Assembly: GCA_011056555.1 (NCBI GenBank)
Contig: DSEQ01000042.1
Coordinates: forward strand, 62,001-126,000
Origin: Candidatus Zixiibacteriota bacterium
GTDB taxonomy: Bacteria; Zixibacteria; MSB-5A5; JAABVY01
DNA: 64,000 bases
Direction: 5' to 3'
The notes below the pieces were generated by a model. It saw only the letters and a program-made list of their open reading frames with translations, searched no databases and was not told where the DNA came from. Positions 17,640-26,457 of this stretch are shown here, piece after piece. Every line of letters starts with the position of its first letter. Positions within the stretch are counted from its first letter, which is position 1. The position numbers and the translations under genes are program-made.

Positions 17640-19745
17640 TTATGAGACAGGCAAACTTATTATGAAAGTGGTGCCCTTCCTCGCTTTGGATTTCAGCTCG
17701 ATCTTTCCGTTGTGAGCCTTAATGATACGGTCGACCACAGACAATCCAAGGCCGGTGCCGCTTTTCTTGGTAGTATAATAGCGTTCAAAGACTTTCTCGT
17801 GATCTTCGGGAGGTATACCCTTGCCTGTGTCTATAATCTGGATCTGGACATACGATTTGCCATCCTCGAGCTCAGGACTGCGGCGCGCTTTCAAGGTCAG
17901 CTTACCGCCCTCCTCCATGGCATCGATAGCATTCATAAACATATTCAGGAAAACTTCAATTATCTGATTATAATTTATAGCAACCGATGGCAAATTCTCC
18001 TCGAAGTCCGTATGCAGTTCAATATTGTTGCGTTTCAGGTCATGCTGAACCAGCCTGATCACCCGATCCAGGACCTCATCAATCCTTTTCTTTTCAGTTT
18101 GATAGCGGGTGGGGTTGGAGAAATCCACCAGCTCGCGGACCAGTTCGGAGAGCCGGGAAAGCTCCTGCTGGGCCATTTCGAAGAAGCTATCATTATCGGC
18201 TATTTCCGGCCAGCGCTCCTTCATAATCTGCAGACCGCCCTTGATATTGGTCAGCGGCTTGCGCAGATCATGAGAAATCTCCGACATCATGTTACCCATG
18301 GTCATGAGCCGGGTAGCATTGAGCATCGCCCTCTGACGTTCATAAAGCGAAGCCGCCTGCGAGGTGATAATTGATGCGAGGTATTCATGATCCGTTATGA
18401 AGGCGTCTTCCTTCAAAGAACCCATGCAGAACAGTCCATAAAAATGTCCCTTGGTATAGATCGGAACAGCCCTGAAGGATTTGATCTGGCCATCGATCGC
18501 AAGATGCTTATTTAGAAATTCGAGAATTACGGATGCTCTGCCTTCGGGACTTTCAATCTGTTTACCCTCCAGGGGAATTTCGGCATTTTCCACTTTTTCA
18601 TAATTCTCACGTCCCCAGCCATCCCAGAAATTAAATGTAAGTAGTTTCTGTTTAACATCGTAGGAAAGCCAGAGGGTCATCTCAACCGGCATGATATTGC
18701 GTATATGGAAATGCACCAGACGCGCCATCTGGGGGAAGTCCTCCAGATTCGGCAGTTCGGAAGCGATCTCGTAAAGGGCCACAAATTCACGCAGCTTGCG
18801 GCTGGCTTCCTCAAAATGCTGAGCATCGTCAATTGCAATTGCCGCCTGTGAAGCAAGGGCGGTCAGAAGCTTAAGGTCCTCCTCCGTGAATTTCTCGCCG
18901 CCAACCTTATCGGTCAGGTTAATCACGCCTATCACAGAACCTTTCACCTGCAGCGGCACCGAGAGCAGGGACTTTGATTCGTAATGCTCCTTCGCTTGGC
19001 GCTTGAAATCTGGATCAGTCTCGATATTTTCAATCATTACCGGCCGGCCGGTTTGAGCGACAGAGCCGGCTATTGACGATCCTACGGCCAGCTCAGTCTT
19101 AGACACAATTTCATTTTTTACTCCGATAGAGGCGTGAATCCGGAGCACGTTGCGGTCGCCGTCCAGAAGCATTACCGAACCGGTATTGGCCCCGATTACG
19201 CGAGTGGCCAGTTCCATAATTTGAGTAAGCAGCTCCTTGATCTCGATGGTCGTGGAAAGTGAATGACCGGCTTTATACAGCGCGTTCAGCTCGGCCAACC
19301 TTCTGCTTAGCTGCTCATTCTTCTCTTTGAGTTCGTTTAGAAGCTCTATACGGGCCTTGTTTGAGAAATGCTTGTCCAGACCGCGGCTGACGGCGATCTT
19401 CAGGTGCGTGAACTCGACCGGCTTCAACAGGTAGTCATAAGCTCCCTGGCCGATGGCACCGACCGCGGACTCGAGCGAGGCGTATGCGGTCATCAGTATC
19501 ACAACCGCATCGGGATTTATTTCCCGTGCCAGTTTCAAAAGCTCCAGGCCGGATTTATGGGGCAGCTTGATATCAGAGACTATCAGGTCGTAACCGCCCT
19601 CTTTGATCTTTTCCGCCGCCTGATTGCCGTCAAAGGCGACATCGACATCATAGTCAAGGCCAATCAGGAGAGTCTGCAGGCTCTCGGCCATTCGACGTTC
19701 ATCGTCGACTACCAGTATATTTGGTCTCTCGTTATTATCGGGCAT
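17640..19745 (-). CDS. Hybrid REC-GAF-GAF histidine kinase
   Basis: 701 residues. An N-terminal receiver domain (Asp58 in LIVSDIKLPH) is followed by a coiled-coil, a GAF domain (about 165-305, ending in ALASQAAIAIDDA), a second less clear sensor domain (about 315-465), and a kinase core with H-box SEISHDLRKPLTNI (near residue 490), N box MNAIDAMEEGG, and G boxes DTGKGIPPED and GTGLGLS. There are no membrane segments, so it is cytoplasmic. Having REC at the N-terminus suggests it receives a phosphate from the kinase encoded upstream (19735-21084), with which it overlaps by 11 bases, and relays it to the NtrC-type regulator downstream. Confidence 0.88.
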   Translation of the reverse strand: MPDNNERPNILVVDDERRMAESLQTLLIGLDYDVDVAFDGNQAAEKIKEGGYDLIVSDIKLPHKSGLELLKLAREINPDAVVILMTAYASLESAVGAIGQGAYDYLLKPVEFTHLKIAVSRGLDKHFSNKARIELLNELKEKNEQLSRRLAELNALYKAGHSLSTTIEIKELLTQIMELATRVIGANTGSVMLLDGDRNVLRIHASIGVKNEIVSKTELAVGSSIAGSVAQTGRPVMIENIETDPDFKRQAKEHYESKSLLSVPLQVKGSVIGVINLTDKVGGEKFTEEDLKLLTALASQAAIAIDDAQHFEEASRKLREFVALYEIASELPNLEDFPQMARLVHFHIRNIMPVEMTLWLSYDVKQKLLTFNFWDGWGRENYEKVENAEIPLEGKQIESPEGRASVILEFLNKHLAIDGQIKSFRAVPIYTKGHFYGLFCMGSLKEDAFITDHEYLASIITSQAASLYERQRAMLNATRLMTMGNMMSEISHDLRKPLTNIKGGLQIMKERWPEIADNDSFFEMAQQELSRLSELVRELVDFSNPTRYQTEKKRIDEVLDRVIRLVQHDLKRNNIELHTDFEENLPSVAINYNQIIEVFLNMFMNAIDAMEEGGKLTLKARRSPELEDGKSYVQIQIIDTGKGIPPEDHEKVFERYYTTKKSGTGLGLSVVDRIIKAHNGKIELKSKARKGTTFIISLPVS

Positions 19746-21084
19746 GGTAAACCGGTAAACTCACTGTAAACTGGGCGCCCCCTTCAGGCCTGTTTTTGAC
19801 CGAAATACTGCCGCCATGATTTTGAACGATTCCATAACATACAGACAGCCCTAAACCTGTCCCGGTCCCGTCTTTCTTCGTGGTATAAAACGGATCAAAG
19901 ACTTTGGAAAGCTCTTTTTCCTCTATTCCCGTCCCGCTGTCGGCAAAATCAAGTACGACACTGCCGTTTTCCTCCCGGCCGGTGATTATTATTTCGCCTC
20001 CATCGGGCATAAAATCCCTCGAATTCATTATGAGATTGAGAAAGACCTGTTTGAGCTGCTCGGATGAGGCCCAGACACAGGGCATGTCCGGCGGATAATT
20101 TTTCTTCAGCTCAATTTGATTCGATTCCATTTGAACCGACACCAGAACGATCAGCTCATCGATTACATTGGAGAGATTAACCTCGCTTTTTTCAACCGAA
20201 CGCGGATGATAAAAATCGAGAAGCTGCCTGACTATGGCGGCGATTCGGTTGACTTCCTCTCGCAGTATGCCGACATAATTATCCAGCTTCCCGAAACTCC
20301 CGGCGTTCTGCGAGATAATCTCAAGATAATTCTTCATAATTCCCAGGGGATTATTGACTTCATGCGCCACACGCGCAGAAAGCTGACCCAGCGCCGCCAG
20401 CTTTTCGGTCTCCACTAGCTGCCTCTGAGCCTTAGCAAGCTGGTAATAAGCCTCTTTTTCGCTTTCAAACAGGCGCGCATTTTCAATCGCAACCGAAAGC
20501 TGGTTCGCCAGGATCGCCAGGAAATCTTTATCGTCCTCAAAGAAGGGCGTGTGCGCCATTCTCTCGGTAACAACCAGGAGCCCGCGGATCTTGTTCTTCA
20601 GGGTCATGGGAATAACCAGGGAGCAGTCTATTGATTTCAGAAGCTCTATTTCTTTTTTACATTCGGGGAATTTTTTCTCGAGCTCGATTATATTATATGC
20701 TGTACTGCGCTTTTCATCGGTTGCCTGGAAAAGCCTGCTGTCAAGTGGTATATGGCTTGTCTTGACCTTACTGAGCGTGAGCCCCCTGCTTTTGGCAATA
20801 GTCAAAGCTTTGCCGTCTTTATCAACAGTAAATATGGCACATCCCGACACCCCCATCTGCCCGATAATTGTCAGTAAGATTCCATCCAGGAGACTGTCGG
20901 TGTCGAGAACCGAATTCAGATGCCGGGATATCTCGAAGATCGTATATAAATCGAAGATCTTCTTGCGCAGCCTTCTGTTGGCCGACGTAAGCTCATCGAT
21001 ATTTTTCGAGATTTCCTCTTCGAGCTTCAAGACCTTATCGGTATTTCTCATTTTTTCGTAATCTTCATCCATATTTTCAACCAT
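19735..21084 (-). CDS. GAF-domain sensor histidine kinase
   Basis: 449 residues. A short N-terminal coiled coil precedes a GAF domain (about 50-205, with ILANQLSVAIENARLF at its end) and a kinase core: H-box ARVAHEVNNPLGIM (near residue 240), N box LNLIMNSRDFMPDGG, and G boxes DSGTGIEEKE and GTGLGLSVCYGIV. No membrane segments are evident. It is the first gene of the three-gene signalling set and overlaps the hybrid kinase gene by 11 bases. Signal unknown. Confidence 0.88.
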   Translation of the reverse strand: MVENMDEDYEKMRNTDKVLKLEEEISKNIDELTSANRRLRKKIFDLYTIFEISRHLNSVLDTDSLLDGILLTIIGQMGVSGCAIFTVDKDGKALTIAKSRGLTLSKVKTSHIPLDSRLFQATDEKRSTAYNIIELEKKFPECKKEIELLKSIDCSLVIPMTLKNKIRGLLVVTERMAHTPFFEDDKDFLAILANQLSVAIENARLFESEKEAYYQLAKAQRQLVETEKLAALGQLSARVAHEVNNPLGIMKNYLEIISQNAGSFGKLDNYVGILREEVNRIAAIVRQLLDFYHPRSVEKSEVNLSNVIDELIVLVSVQMESNQIELKKNYPPDMPCVWASSEQLKQVFLNLIMNSRDFMPDGGEIIITGREENGSVVLDFADSGTGIEEKELSKVFDPFYTTKKDGTGTGLGLSVCYGIVQNHGGSISVKNRPEGGAQFTVSLPVYHAR

Positions 21085-21102
21085 CTTTGACCATTCATTT
21101 AT

Positions 21103-22380
21103 TTAGGTCGGGATATTTTCGAATTTCATGATCTCGCCCAGGGTAAAATGTGACCCTGTGACAAGCAGGATCTCATTGTCACTCACCAGTTCCCGGGCAA
21201 ATTTGTATGCATCTATAACATTTGGTATCAATTTGAAATTCAGTCTTGACTCTATCGCCTCCCGCGCCAGCACTTCAGGCTCCGGGGCGCGCTCATGGTC
21301 CGGGATTGTCAGGATAACCTTATTGGAAATCTTCTTGATTTCCTCGAAAATCTCTGGAAAATCCGGACGGCGCAGCATACCTAATATAAGTACGAACTTC
21401 CGGCCGGGATAGATTGCCTCTACATTCTTGACCAGCGCACGCACTCCATCGGGATTATGAGCACAGTCTAATAGCAGGTTCGGCTTTCCCGGCACAAACT
21501 GCAGGCGGGCAGGCCAGAAAACGTTTGCGATACCGCTCTGATACGCATCTTCAGGAATCCGGAGTCCTCGTTGCGAAAGGACTTTCAAACCCAGCAGCGC
21601 CAGTCCGTAATTTTCGGCCTGATGTGTCCCCACCAGATTGCCGACATAATTTTTCGGGGGAACTGAGTTTTCGCTGAAATTGAACCTCATCTTTTCAACA
21701 GTCAGGCTCATGACCTCGACCATGCTCGCGGGCAGAAGGCAGTACAGCGGGGCTTTTTTACTTTCAGATACTTCCCGGATCACCTGCAATGCCTCGGGAT
21801 CAGCCACCGAGGTTACAAGCGGAACACCCTGCTTGATTATACCGCATTTTTCGAAGGCTATTTTGGCAATCGAATCTCCCAGTGTTTTAGTATGATCTTT
21901 GGCGATTTTGGTTATCACGGTCAGTTCCGGTTCTATCAGCGAGGTCGCGTCCAGACGCCCGCCCAAACCGACCTCCACCACGGCGTACTCGACTTTGTTG
22001 CGGCGGAAGAGCTCGAAGGCCAGGGCGGTGCAGGTTTCGAAAAAGGTCGTGCGGGAATCCCTGATATATTCCTGGTGCTCTTCAATAAACTCGGCCACAA
22101 AAGTCTCGTCAACTTTTTGTTTATCTATGTGAAACCTCTCCCTGAAGTTATAGAGATGAGGAGAGGTGAACTTCCCTACCTTATAGCCCGCTTCGTGCAG
22201 GACCGATTCAAACATGGAGGCCACCGAGCCCTTGCCGTTAGTACCGGCGACATGAATCCCCTTGAATGATTTCTGGGGATTTCCGAGCCGGTTCAGGAAT
22301 CTGGTGATGTTGTTCAGACCGAGTTTGACACCAAACAGCTCAAGGCTATATAGAAAATCAAGCGCTTCCTTGTAAGTCAT
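21103..22380 (-). CDS. folC: Folylpolyglutamate/dihydrofolate synthase
   Basis: About 425 residues. The Mur-ligase-like ATP-binding P-loop reads HVAGTNGKGSVASM, followed by TSPHLYNFRERF and the DHTKTLGDSIAKIAFEKCGIIK segment typical of FolC, and a C-terminal domain with DCAHNPDGV. It adds glutamate to folates, and to dihydropteroate in bifunctional forms. The ATG at 22380 (MTYKEALDFLYSLE) matches the usual FolC beginning better than the in-frame GTG at 22425. It overlaps the end of accD by 23 bases. Confidence 0.93.
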   Translation of the reverse strand: MTYKEALDFLYSLELFGVKLGLNNITRFLNRLGNPQKSFKGIHVAGTNGKGSVASMFESVLHEAGYKVGKFTSPHLYNFRERFHIDKQKVDETFVAEFIEEHQEYIRDSRTTFFETCTALAFELFRRNKVEYAVVEVGLGGRLDATSLIEPELTVITKIAKDHTKTLGDSIAKIAFEKCGIIKQGVPLVTSVADPEALQVIREVSESKKAPLYCLLPASMVEVMSLTVEKMRFNFSENSVPPKNYVGNLVGTHQAENYGLALLGLKVLSQRGLRIPEDAYQSGIANVFWPARLQFVPGKPNLLLDCAHNPDGVRALVKNVEAIYPGRKFVLILGMLRRPDFPEIFEEIKKISNKVILTIPDHERAPEPEVLAREAIESRLNFKLIPNVIDAYKFARELVSDNEILLVTGSHFTLGEIMKFENIPT

Positions 22381-23215
22381 TGGAGAAATAATCCAAAAAT
22401 AATGAGATTGTTTTCTTGAGATCACGGCGATGCACTATTTTATCCAGGAAGCCATGCTCCTGGAAAAACTCGGAGCTCTGGAAACCTTCGGGAAGATCCT
22501 GGCGGATTGTCTGTTTGATAACGCGCTGACCGGCAAAACCCAGGAGCGCTCCCGGCTCGGCAATAATCACATCGCCCAGAGAAGCATAACTCGCCATCAC
22601 ACCGGCGGTAGTCGGATTGGTGAGAACAGATATATAAGGCAGGCGCAAATCATCAAGCTGAGCCAGAAGGGCCGAGGTCTTGGCCATCTGCATCAAGGAC
22701 AGGATTCCCTCCTGCATGCGGGCGCCGCCCGTGCAGGATACTATCAGGAGCGGAATCTGCATCTGTATGGCCCTCTCGATAGTGCGGGCAATCTTCTCCC
22801 CCACCACAGAACCCATACTGCCGCCGATGAAAGCGAAGTCCATAACCGCAATCGAGACAGTTCGGCCGTCAATCTTTCCAATCCCGCAAACAACCGCATC
22901 ATTAAGGCCGGTGTTTTTTCTTGCGCTCTTGATCCGGTCCGGATATTTCTTAGAATCTTTGAACTGCAGAGGATCCCCTGAAATGAGGCCCTGATCCCTT
23001 TCTTCCAGTTCCCCCTCATCGAGTATGAGCTTCAGATAATCAGAACTCTTTATGCGAAAATGGTAGTCGCAATTCGGACAGGTTGACAGGTTTTCCTCGA
23101 GCTGTCGAACATAAATTATGTCGCTGCAACGGGGACATTTGGTCCACAGTCCCTCAGGAATATCCTTCTTCTTTTGCGATATTATGCCTTCCCGTGCCTT
23201 CTTAAACCACTCCAC
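22358..23215 (-). CDS. accD: Acetyl-CoA carboxylase carboxyltransferase subunit beta
   Basis: 285 residues. The N-terminal zinc ribbon has two CPxC pairs (CPRC and CPNC), followed by the crotonase-like carboxyltransferase core with SCTGGARMQEG and TNPTTAGVMASYASLGD. Length and motifs are standard for AccD. With AccA (not in this window) it transfers the carboxyl group from biotin to acetyl-CoA, the first step of fatty acid synthesis. It overlaps rimI by 14 bases and folC by 23 bases; accD-folC adjacency is common in bacteria. Confidence 0.95.
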   Translation of the reverse strand: MEWFKKAREGIISQKKKDIPEGLWTKCPRCSDIIYVRQLEENLSTCPNCDYHFRIKSSDYLKLILDEGELEERDQGLISGDPLQFKDSKKYPDRIKSARKNTGLNDAVVCGIGKIDGRTVSIAVMDFAFIGGSMGSVVGEKIARTIERAIQMQIPLLIVSCTGGARMQEGILSLMQMAKTSALLAQLDDLRLPYISVLTNPTTAGVMASYASLGDVIIAEPGALLGFAGQRVIKQTIRQDLPEGFQSSEFFQEHGFLDKIVHRRDLKKTISLFLDYFSNDLQGSA

Positions 23216-23678
23216 GTTTAGACCTTTCGCTTAAATCCAGTACCATGACCAGCGCATCCTCCGGCGGCTTCCTGTAATAGCCTTTTCTCTCATACAAAAT
23301 CTCGAAGCCGTATTTATTATAAAAGGAGATTGCCCCGGAATTTGACTTGCGCACATCCAGGTACATAATCCTACATCCATGCTGTTCACCGTAATAAAAT
23401 AAATGTTCTATCAGCTTATGTCCAACCTTTTTCCTCCGAAAATCGGGATCGACAGCGATATTCATCAAATGCATTTCGCCTGCCACGACATGGCAGATCG
23501 TGAATCCCACCACCTTTTTGCCGATTTTCGCCACCAGCGTAATAGTATTTTCGTTTTCCAGATCGGACAGGAAGGCTGAAAACGGCCAGGGATCAGGGAA
23601 ACACATTCTCTCTATTTCAATGACCCGCATAAGATCATTGAGGGTCATAGGATCAACTGTGACCTCTTCTTCGGGCAT
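23202..23678 (-). CDS. rimI: Ribosomal-protein-alanine N-acetyltransferase
   Basis: The start at 23678 (MPEEEVTVDPMTLNDL) gives 158 residues, the usual RimI length; more upstream starts would add an Arg-rich stretch made by overlapping tsaB. The GNAT fold shows MNIAVDPDFRRKKVGHKLI (acetyl-CoA binding) and YLDVRKSNSGAISFYNKYGF, then YYRKPPEDALVMVLDL. It acetylates the N-terminal Ala of ribosomal protein S18 in E. coli. It overlaps tsaB by 26 bases, in the frequent tsaE-tsaB-rimI order. Confidence 0.9.
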   Translation of the reverse strand: MPEEEVTVDPMTLNDLMRVIEIERMCFPDPWPFSAFLSDLENENTITLVAKIGKKVVGFTICHVVAGEMHLMNIAVDPDFRRKKVGHKLIEHLFYYGEQHGCRIMYLDVRKSNSGAISFYNKYGFEILYERKGYYRKPPEDALVMVLDLSERSKRGVV

Positions 23679-24354
23679 AATTAACCTCTGCCTGTGACGG
23701 CGCCATGTAGTATATCTCCGGTATGCCGGAGACGGTCTCCGGCCCTTTTTTGTACTGGTTAAGCGCAAGGCCCGCAAGCGAATGCAAGGCCGGCGCATCC
23801 CCATACCTCAGATCGGTTGAAAACCGCTTCTGCATATTTTCAGGACACATACCCAAAAACCTCTCATAACCCGGGCCAAGTACATTTATATCAGAGATTT
23901 TCGACGGAATCTCAATTTTATCCGGGACCGCAATATGCGGCCCAGACCGTTTAATCTCAACACCTTCCGATACTTCAATATACATATAATAAAATTCATC
24001 TCCCCTGCAGGGAATCACAAAAAGATACGCTCCGTCCGATTCTTTTACATCCTGAAACATTATCTCGAATGCATTAAATCCCAGCAGGGGAATATTTTTT
24101 GAGACCGATAACCCCGCCATGGCGGCAGCGCCGATTCTCAAACCTGTAAATGATCCCGGCCCGGTATTAATCGCCAGAAGATCCACATCAGCGAGTTTTC
24201 TATCGGTATCTGCGAAGAGTCTATCTATCTGTGATATGATCTTTTCAGAATGATTTCCCATGCTGTCTGATAGCAACTGCTTGAGACTCTGATCGTTTTG
24301 GAAAAGCGCGGTCTTGAGAATTCGCTCTGAGCTGTCCAGGCATAAAATCAACAT
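23653..24354 (-). CDS. tsaB: tRNA threonylcarbamoyladenosine biosynthesis protein TsaB
   Basis: 233 residues. It starts LILCLDSSERILKTALF and has the ASKHA-fold segment LLAINTGPGSFTGLRIGAAAMAGL, the most recognisable TsaB motif. TsaB is the inactive paralogue that scaffolds TsaD and TsaE for t6A formation at position 37 of ANN-decoding tRNAs. It lies between tsaE and rimI. tsaD is not in this window. Confidence 0.93.
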   Translation of the reverse strand: MLILCLDSSERILKTALFQNDQSLKQLLSDSMGNHSEKIISQIDRLFADTDRKLADVDLLAINTGPGSFTGLRIGAAAMAGLSVSKNIPLLGFNAFEIMFQDVKESDGAYLFVIPCRGDEFYYMYIEVSEGVEIKRSGPHIAVPDKIEIPSKISDINVLGPGYERFLGMCPENMQKRFSTDLRYGDAPALHSLAGLALNQYKKGPETVSGIPEIYYMAPSQAEVNYARRRGHS

Positions 24355-24386
24355 GGGTCTAAAATTAATACTTCAGGGATTGGCAA

Positions 24387-24830
24387 TCAACCTATTTTAT
24401 CCGGCCAGACCGAATCAAATATCTCGATCCGCCTTTTATTTTTGCCGGCTAATTCCAGATATATAATCCATTTCCGGGCGGGAAGCATCTGCTTAATTTT
24501 TTCCGCCCATTCGATTATTGTAACTCCCTCGGGATAAAAAAGTTCATCCGGGTCGAGGTCGGCGATTTCATCGGTATTTTCGATTCGGTACAGATCAACA
24601 TGGTTTATCCTGAATCTGCCCTTATAAATATTGACCAGCGTATAGGAGGGTGAACTGACGATTCCCTCGAATCCCAACCCCCGGCACAGCCCCCGCGCAA
24701 AGACTGTCTTGCCTGCGCCCAACTGGCCCGTCAGCGCAACCAGAGAGCCTTTCTGCAGCTCCCGGGCGAAATCCTCTGCAAGCTCCTGAGTTTTTTGCTC
24801 CGAATCCGACAAAAATGAAATCGGCTCCAT
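24387..24830 (-). CDS. tsaE: tRNA threonylcarbamoyladenosine biosynthesis ATPase TsaE
   Basis: 147 residues with Walker A GQLGAGKTVFARGL, the switch-like SSPSYTLVNIY segment and HVDLYRIENTDE, followed by GVTIIEWAEKI. This is the full TsaE pattern. It hydrolyses ATP to reset the TsaBDE complex during t6A synthesis. It starts 4 bases after the stop of the PorX-like gene. Confidence 0.94.
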   Translation of the reverse strand: MEPISFLSDSEQKTQELAEDFARELQKGSLVALTGQLGAGKTVFARGLCRGLGFEGIVSSPSYTLVNIYKGRFRINHVDLYRIENTDEIADLDPDELFYPEGVTIIEWAEKIKQMLPARKWIIYLELAGKNKRRIEIFDSVWPDKIG

Positions 24831-24833
24831 ACA

Positions 24834-26402
24834 TCAGGCCCTGGGGGTGAGGGTTATGACTGGCAGAATCAGTTCTTCCAGAGATATGCCGCCATGCTGG
24901 AATGTGTTGGCATATTTGGAGACATAGTGATGGTACTGGGTTGGGTATACCAGGTAGTAATCTTCCTTGGCAAAAATGTAGGTGGTGGAAACACCAAAAC
25001 GAGGCAGGCGGATATCCTCCGGATTTTTCACAAGCATGACCTCGCGCGGATTGCAGTTGAGATTATCCCCGTACTTATAGCGCAGATTGGTGGAGGCTTC
25101 CTTGCGTCCCTTGACCGTGGTCTCTTTATTTGCAAGAATCGAGCCATGGTCGGTTGTAATTACGACTTTGCAGTCGACTGTGGAAAGATATTTGAGAATG
25201 GTAAAGAGCGACGAATGCATAAACCAGGAGCGCATCAACGACCTGAAGGCCGACTCGTCCGGGGCAATCTCGAGCAGGATTTCCGATTCCGAACGGCCGT
25301 GAATCATGAGGTCCAGAAAATTGAAGACCATAGCCATAAGGCCCACATTCTGGTACGTGGATATTCGCCTGGCAAGGTTCTCAGCTTCTCTTTGCTCCAG
25401 AACTTTTGCATATCTCAATTCTCCCTTGAGGTCGATAACTTTCTGCTTGAGTTGACGTTCCAGGAGCTCCTTTTCGTTAGCATTGAGTGATGATTCTGTC
25501 CTGGCCGCATCTTTCCACATCTCCGGCAATATTTCGGCAACTTTATCGGGATATTCCCCGGAAAATATGGCATTACGCGCAAAAGGCGTAGCGGTGGGGA
25601 GGATTGAGAAATAATAATCTTTCTCAACCTGAAAATAGTCTGCAATTATCGGTTCTATGGTCAGCCACTGGTCATAACGCATGCAGTCTATTACGATAAA
25701 ATATACTTTTTGCTTTCTACGCAGATGGGGAAGCACATACTCGCCGACCACGTCGGGAGAAAGCACAGGATGGTTTTTGGACTTCAGCCATGCGGGATAT
25801 GCTTTCTCGAAATATTTACAGAATTCAATATTGCACTCTTTCCTGAAATCCGCCTGCGACTCCTTGAAACCCACATCCGGATTGCGGTCCATCTCCACAT
25901 CCCACTGCGAAAGTTTGCGGTGCATGTCGATCCAGTCCTCGGGCTCCATGGGCCCATAGAGCTTCATCCTGAGTTTATTGGACTGCTCTACATAATTCCG
26001 TGTGAAGTGGTTCTGCTGGATTTTCTTGCTCTCCAGCACACGCTTGGCGACCATGAGCACCTGGGAGGGATTAACCGGCTTGGTAAGGTAATCGGTGATC
26101 TGCTTGCCGATTGCCTGCACCATCAAATCCTCTTCCTCGTTTTTGGTTACCATAACCACCGGCAGATTAGGATTAATGGCTTTTATCTCTTCCATCGTGG
26201 CAAGGCCGTCCATACCGGGCATCATCTCATCCAGGAAGATCAGGTCAAAAGGAGTTTTCTTCACCTCTTCGATGGCATCAAAGCCGGAGGATACGGCAGT
26301 TACATCAAAACCCCTCTTTTCCAGAAACAATATATGGCTTTTGAGATGTTCTATTTCGTCATCAACCCATAATATCTTTTTGGCTTCTTCCTTTTGCGGC
26401 AT
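24834..26402 (-). CDS. PorX-type response regulator with PglZ domain
   Basis: 522 residues. The N-terminal receiver domain has Asp58 in LIFLDEMMPGMDG. A helical linker (about 130-215) leads to a PglZ domain of the alkaline-phosphatase superfamily, with VIDCMRYDQW carrying a metal-ligand Asp, a later TDHGSILANKE, and HHYVSKYANTFQHGGISLEE at the end. The architecture equals PorX of Bacteroidetes, which with the kinase PorY controls type IX secretion and has phosphodiesterase activity. A histidine kinase gene lies 55 bases upstream (26458-27759) and may be the partner. No type IX secretion structural gene is in this window. Confidence 0.85.
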   Translation of the reverse strand: MPQKEEAKKILWVDDEIEHLKSHILFLEKRGFDVTAVSSGFDAIEEVKKTPFDLIFLDEMMPGMDGLATMEEIKAINPNLPVVMVTKNEEEDLMVQAIGKQITDYLTKPVNPSQVLMVAKRVLESKKIQQNHFTRNYVEQSNKLRMKLYGPMEPEDWIDMHRKLSQWDVEMDRNPDVGFKESQADFRKECNIEFCKYFEKAYPAWLKSKNHPVLSPDVVGEYVLPHLRRKQKVYFIVIDCMRYDQWLTIEPIIADYFQVEKDYYFSILPTATPFARNAIFSGEYPDKVAEILPEMWKDAARTESSLNANEKELLERQLKQKVIDLKGELRYAKVLEQREAENLARRISTYQNVGLMAMVFNFLDLMIHGRSESEILLEIAPDESAFRSLMRSWFMHSSLFTILKYLSTVDCKVVITTDHGSILANKETTVKGRKEASTNLRYKYGDNLNCNPREVMLVKNPEDIRLPRFGVSTTYIFAKEDYYLVYPTQYHHYVSKYANTFQHGGISLEELILPVITLTPRA

Positions 26403-26457
26403 GAAACACCTTTCTAATTATCCGTTTGAGATTTCCAACTTATGATTAAACAACCCT

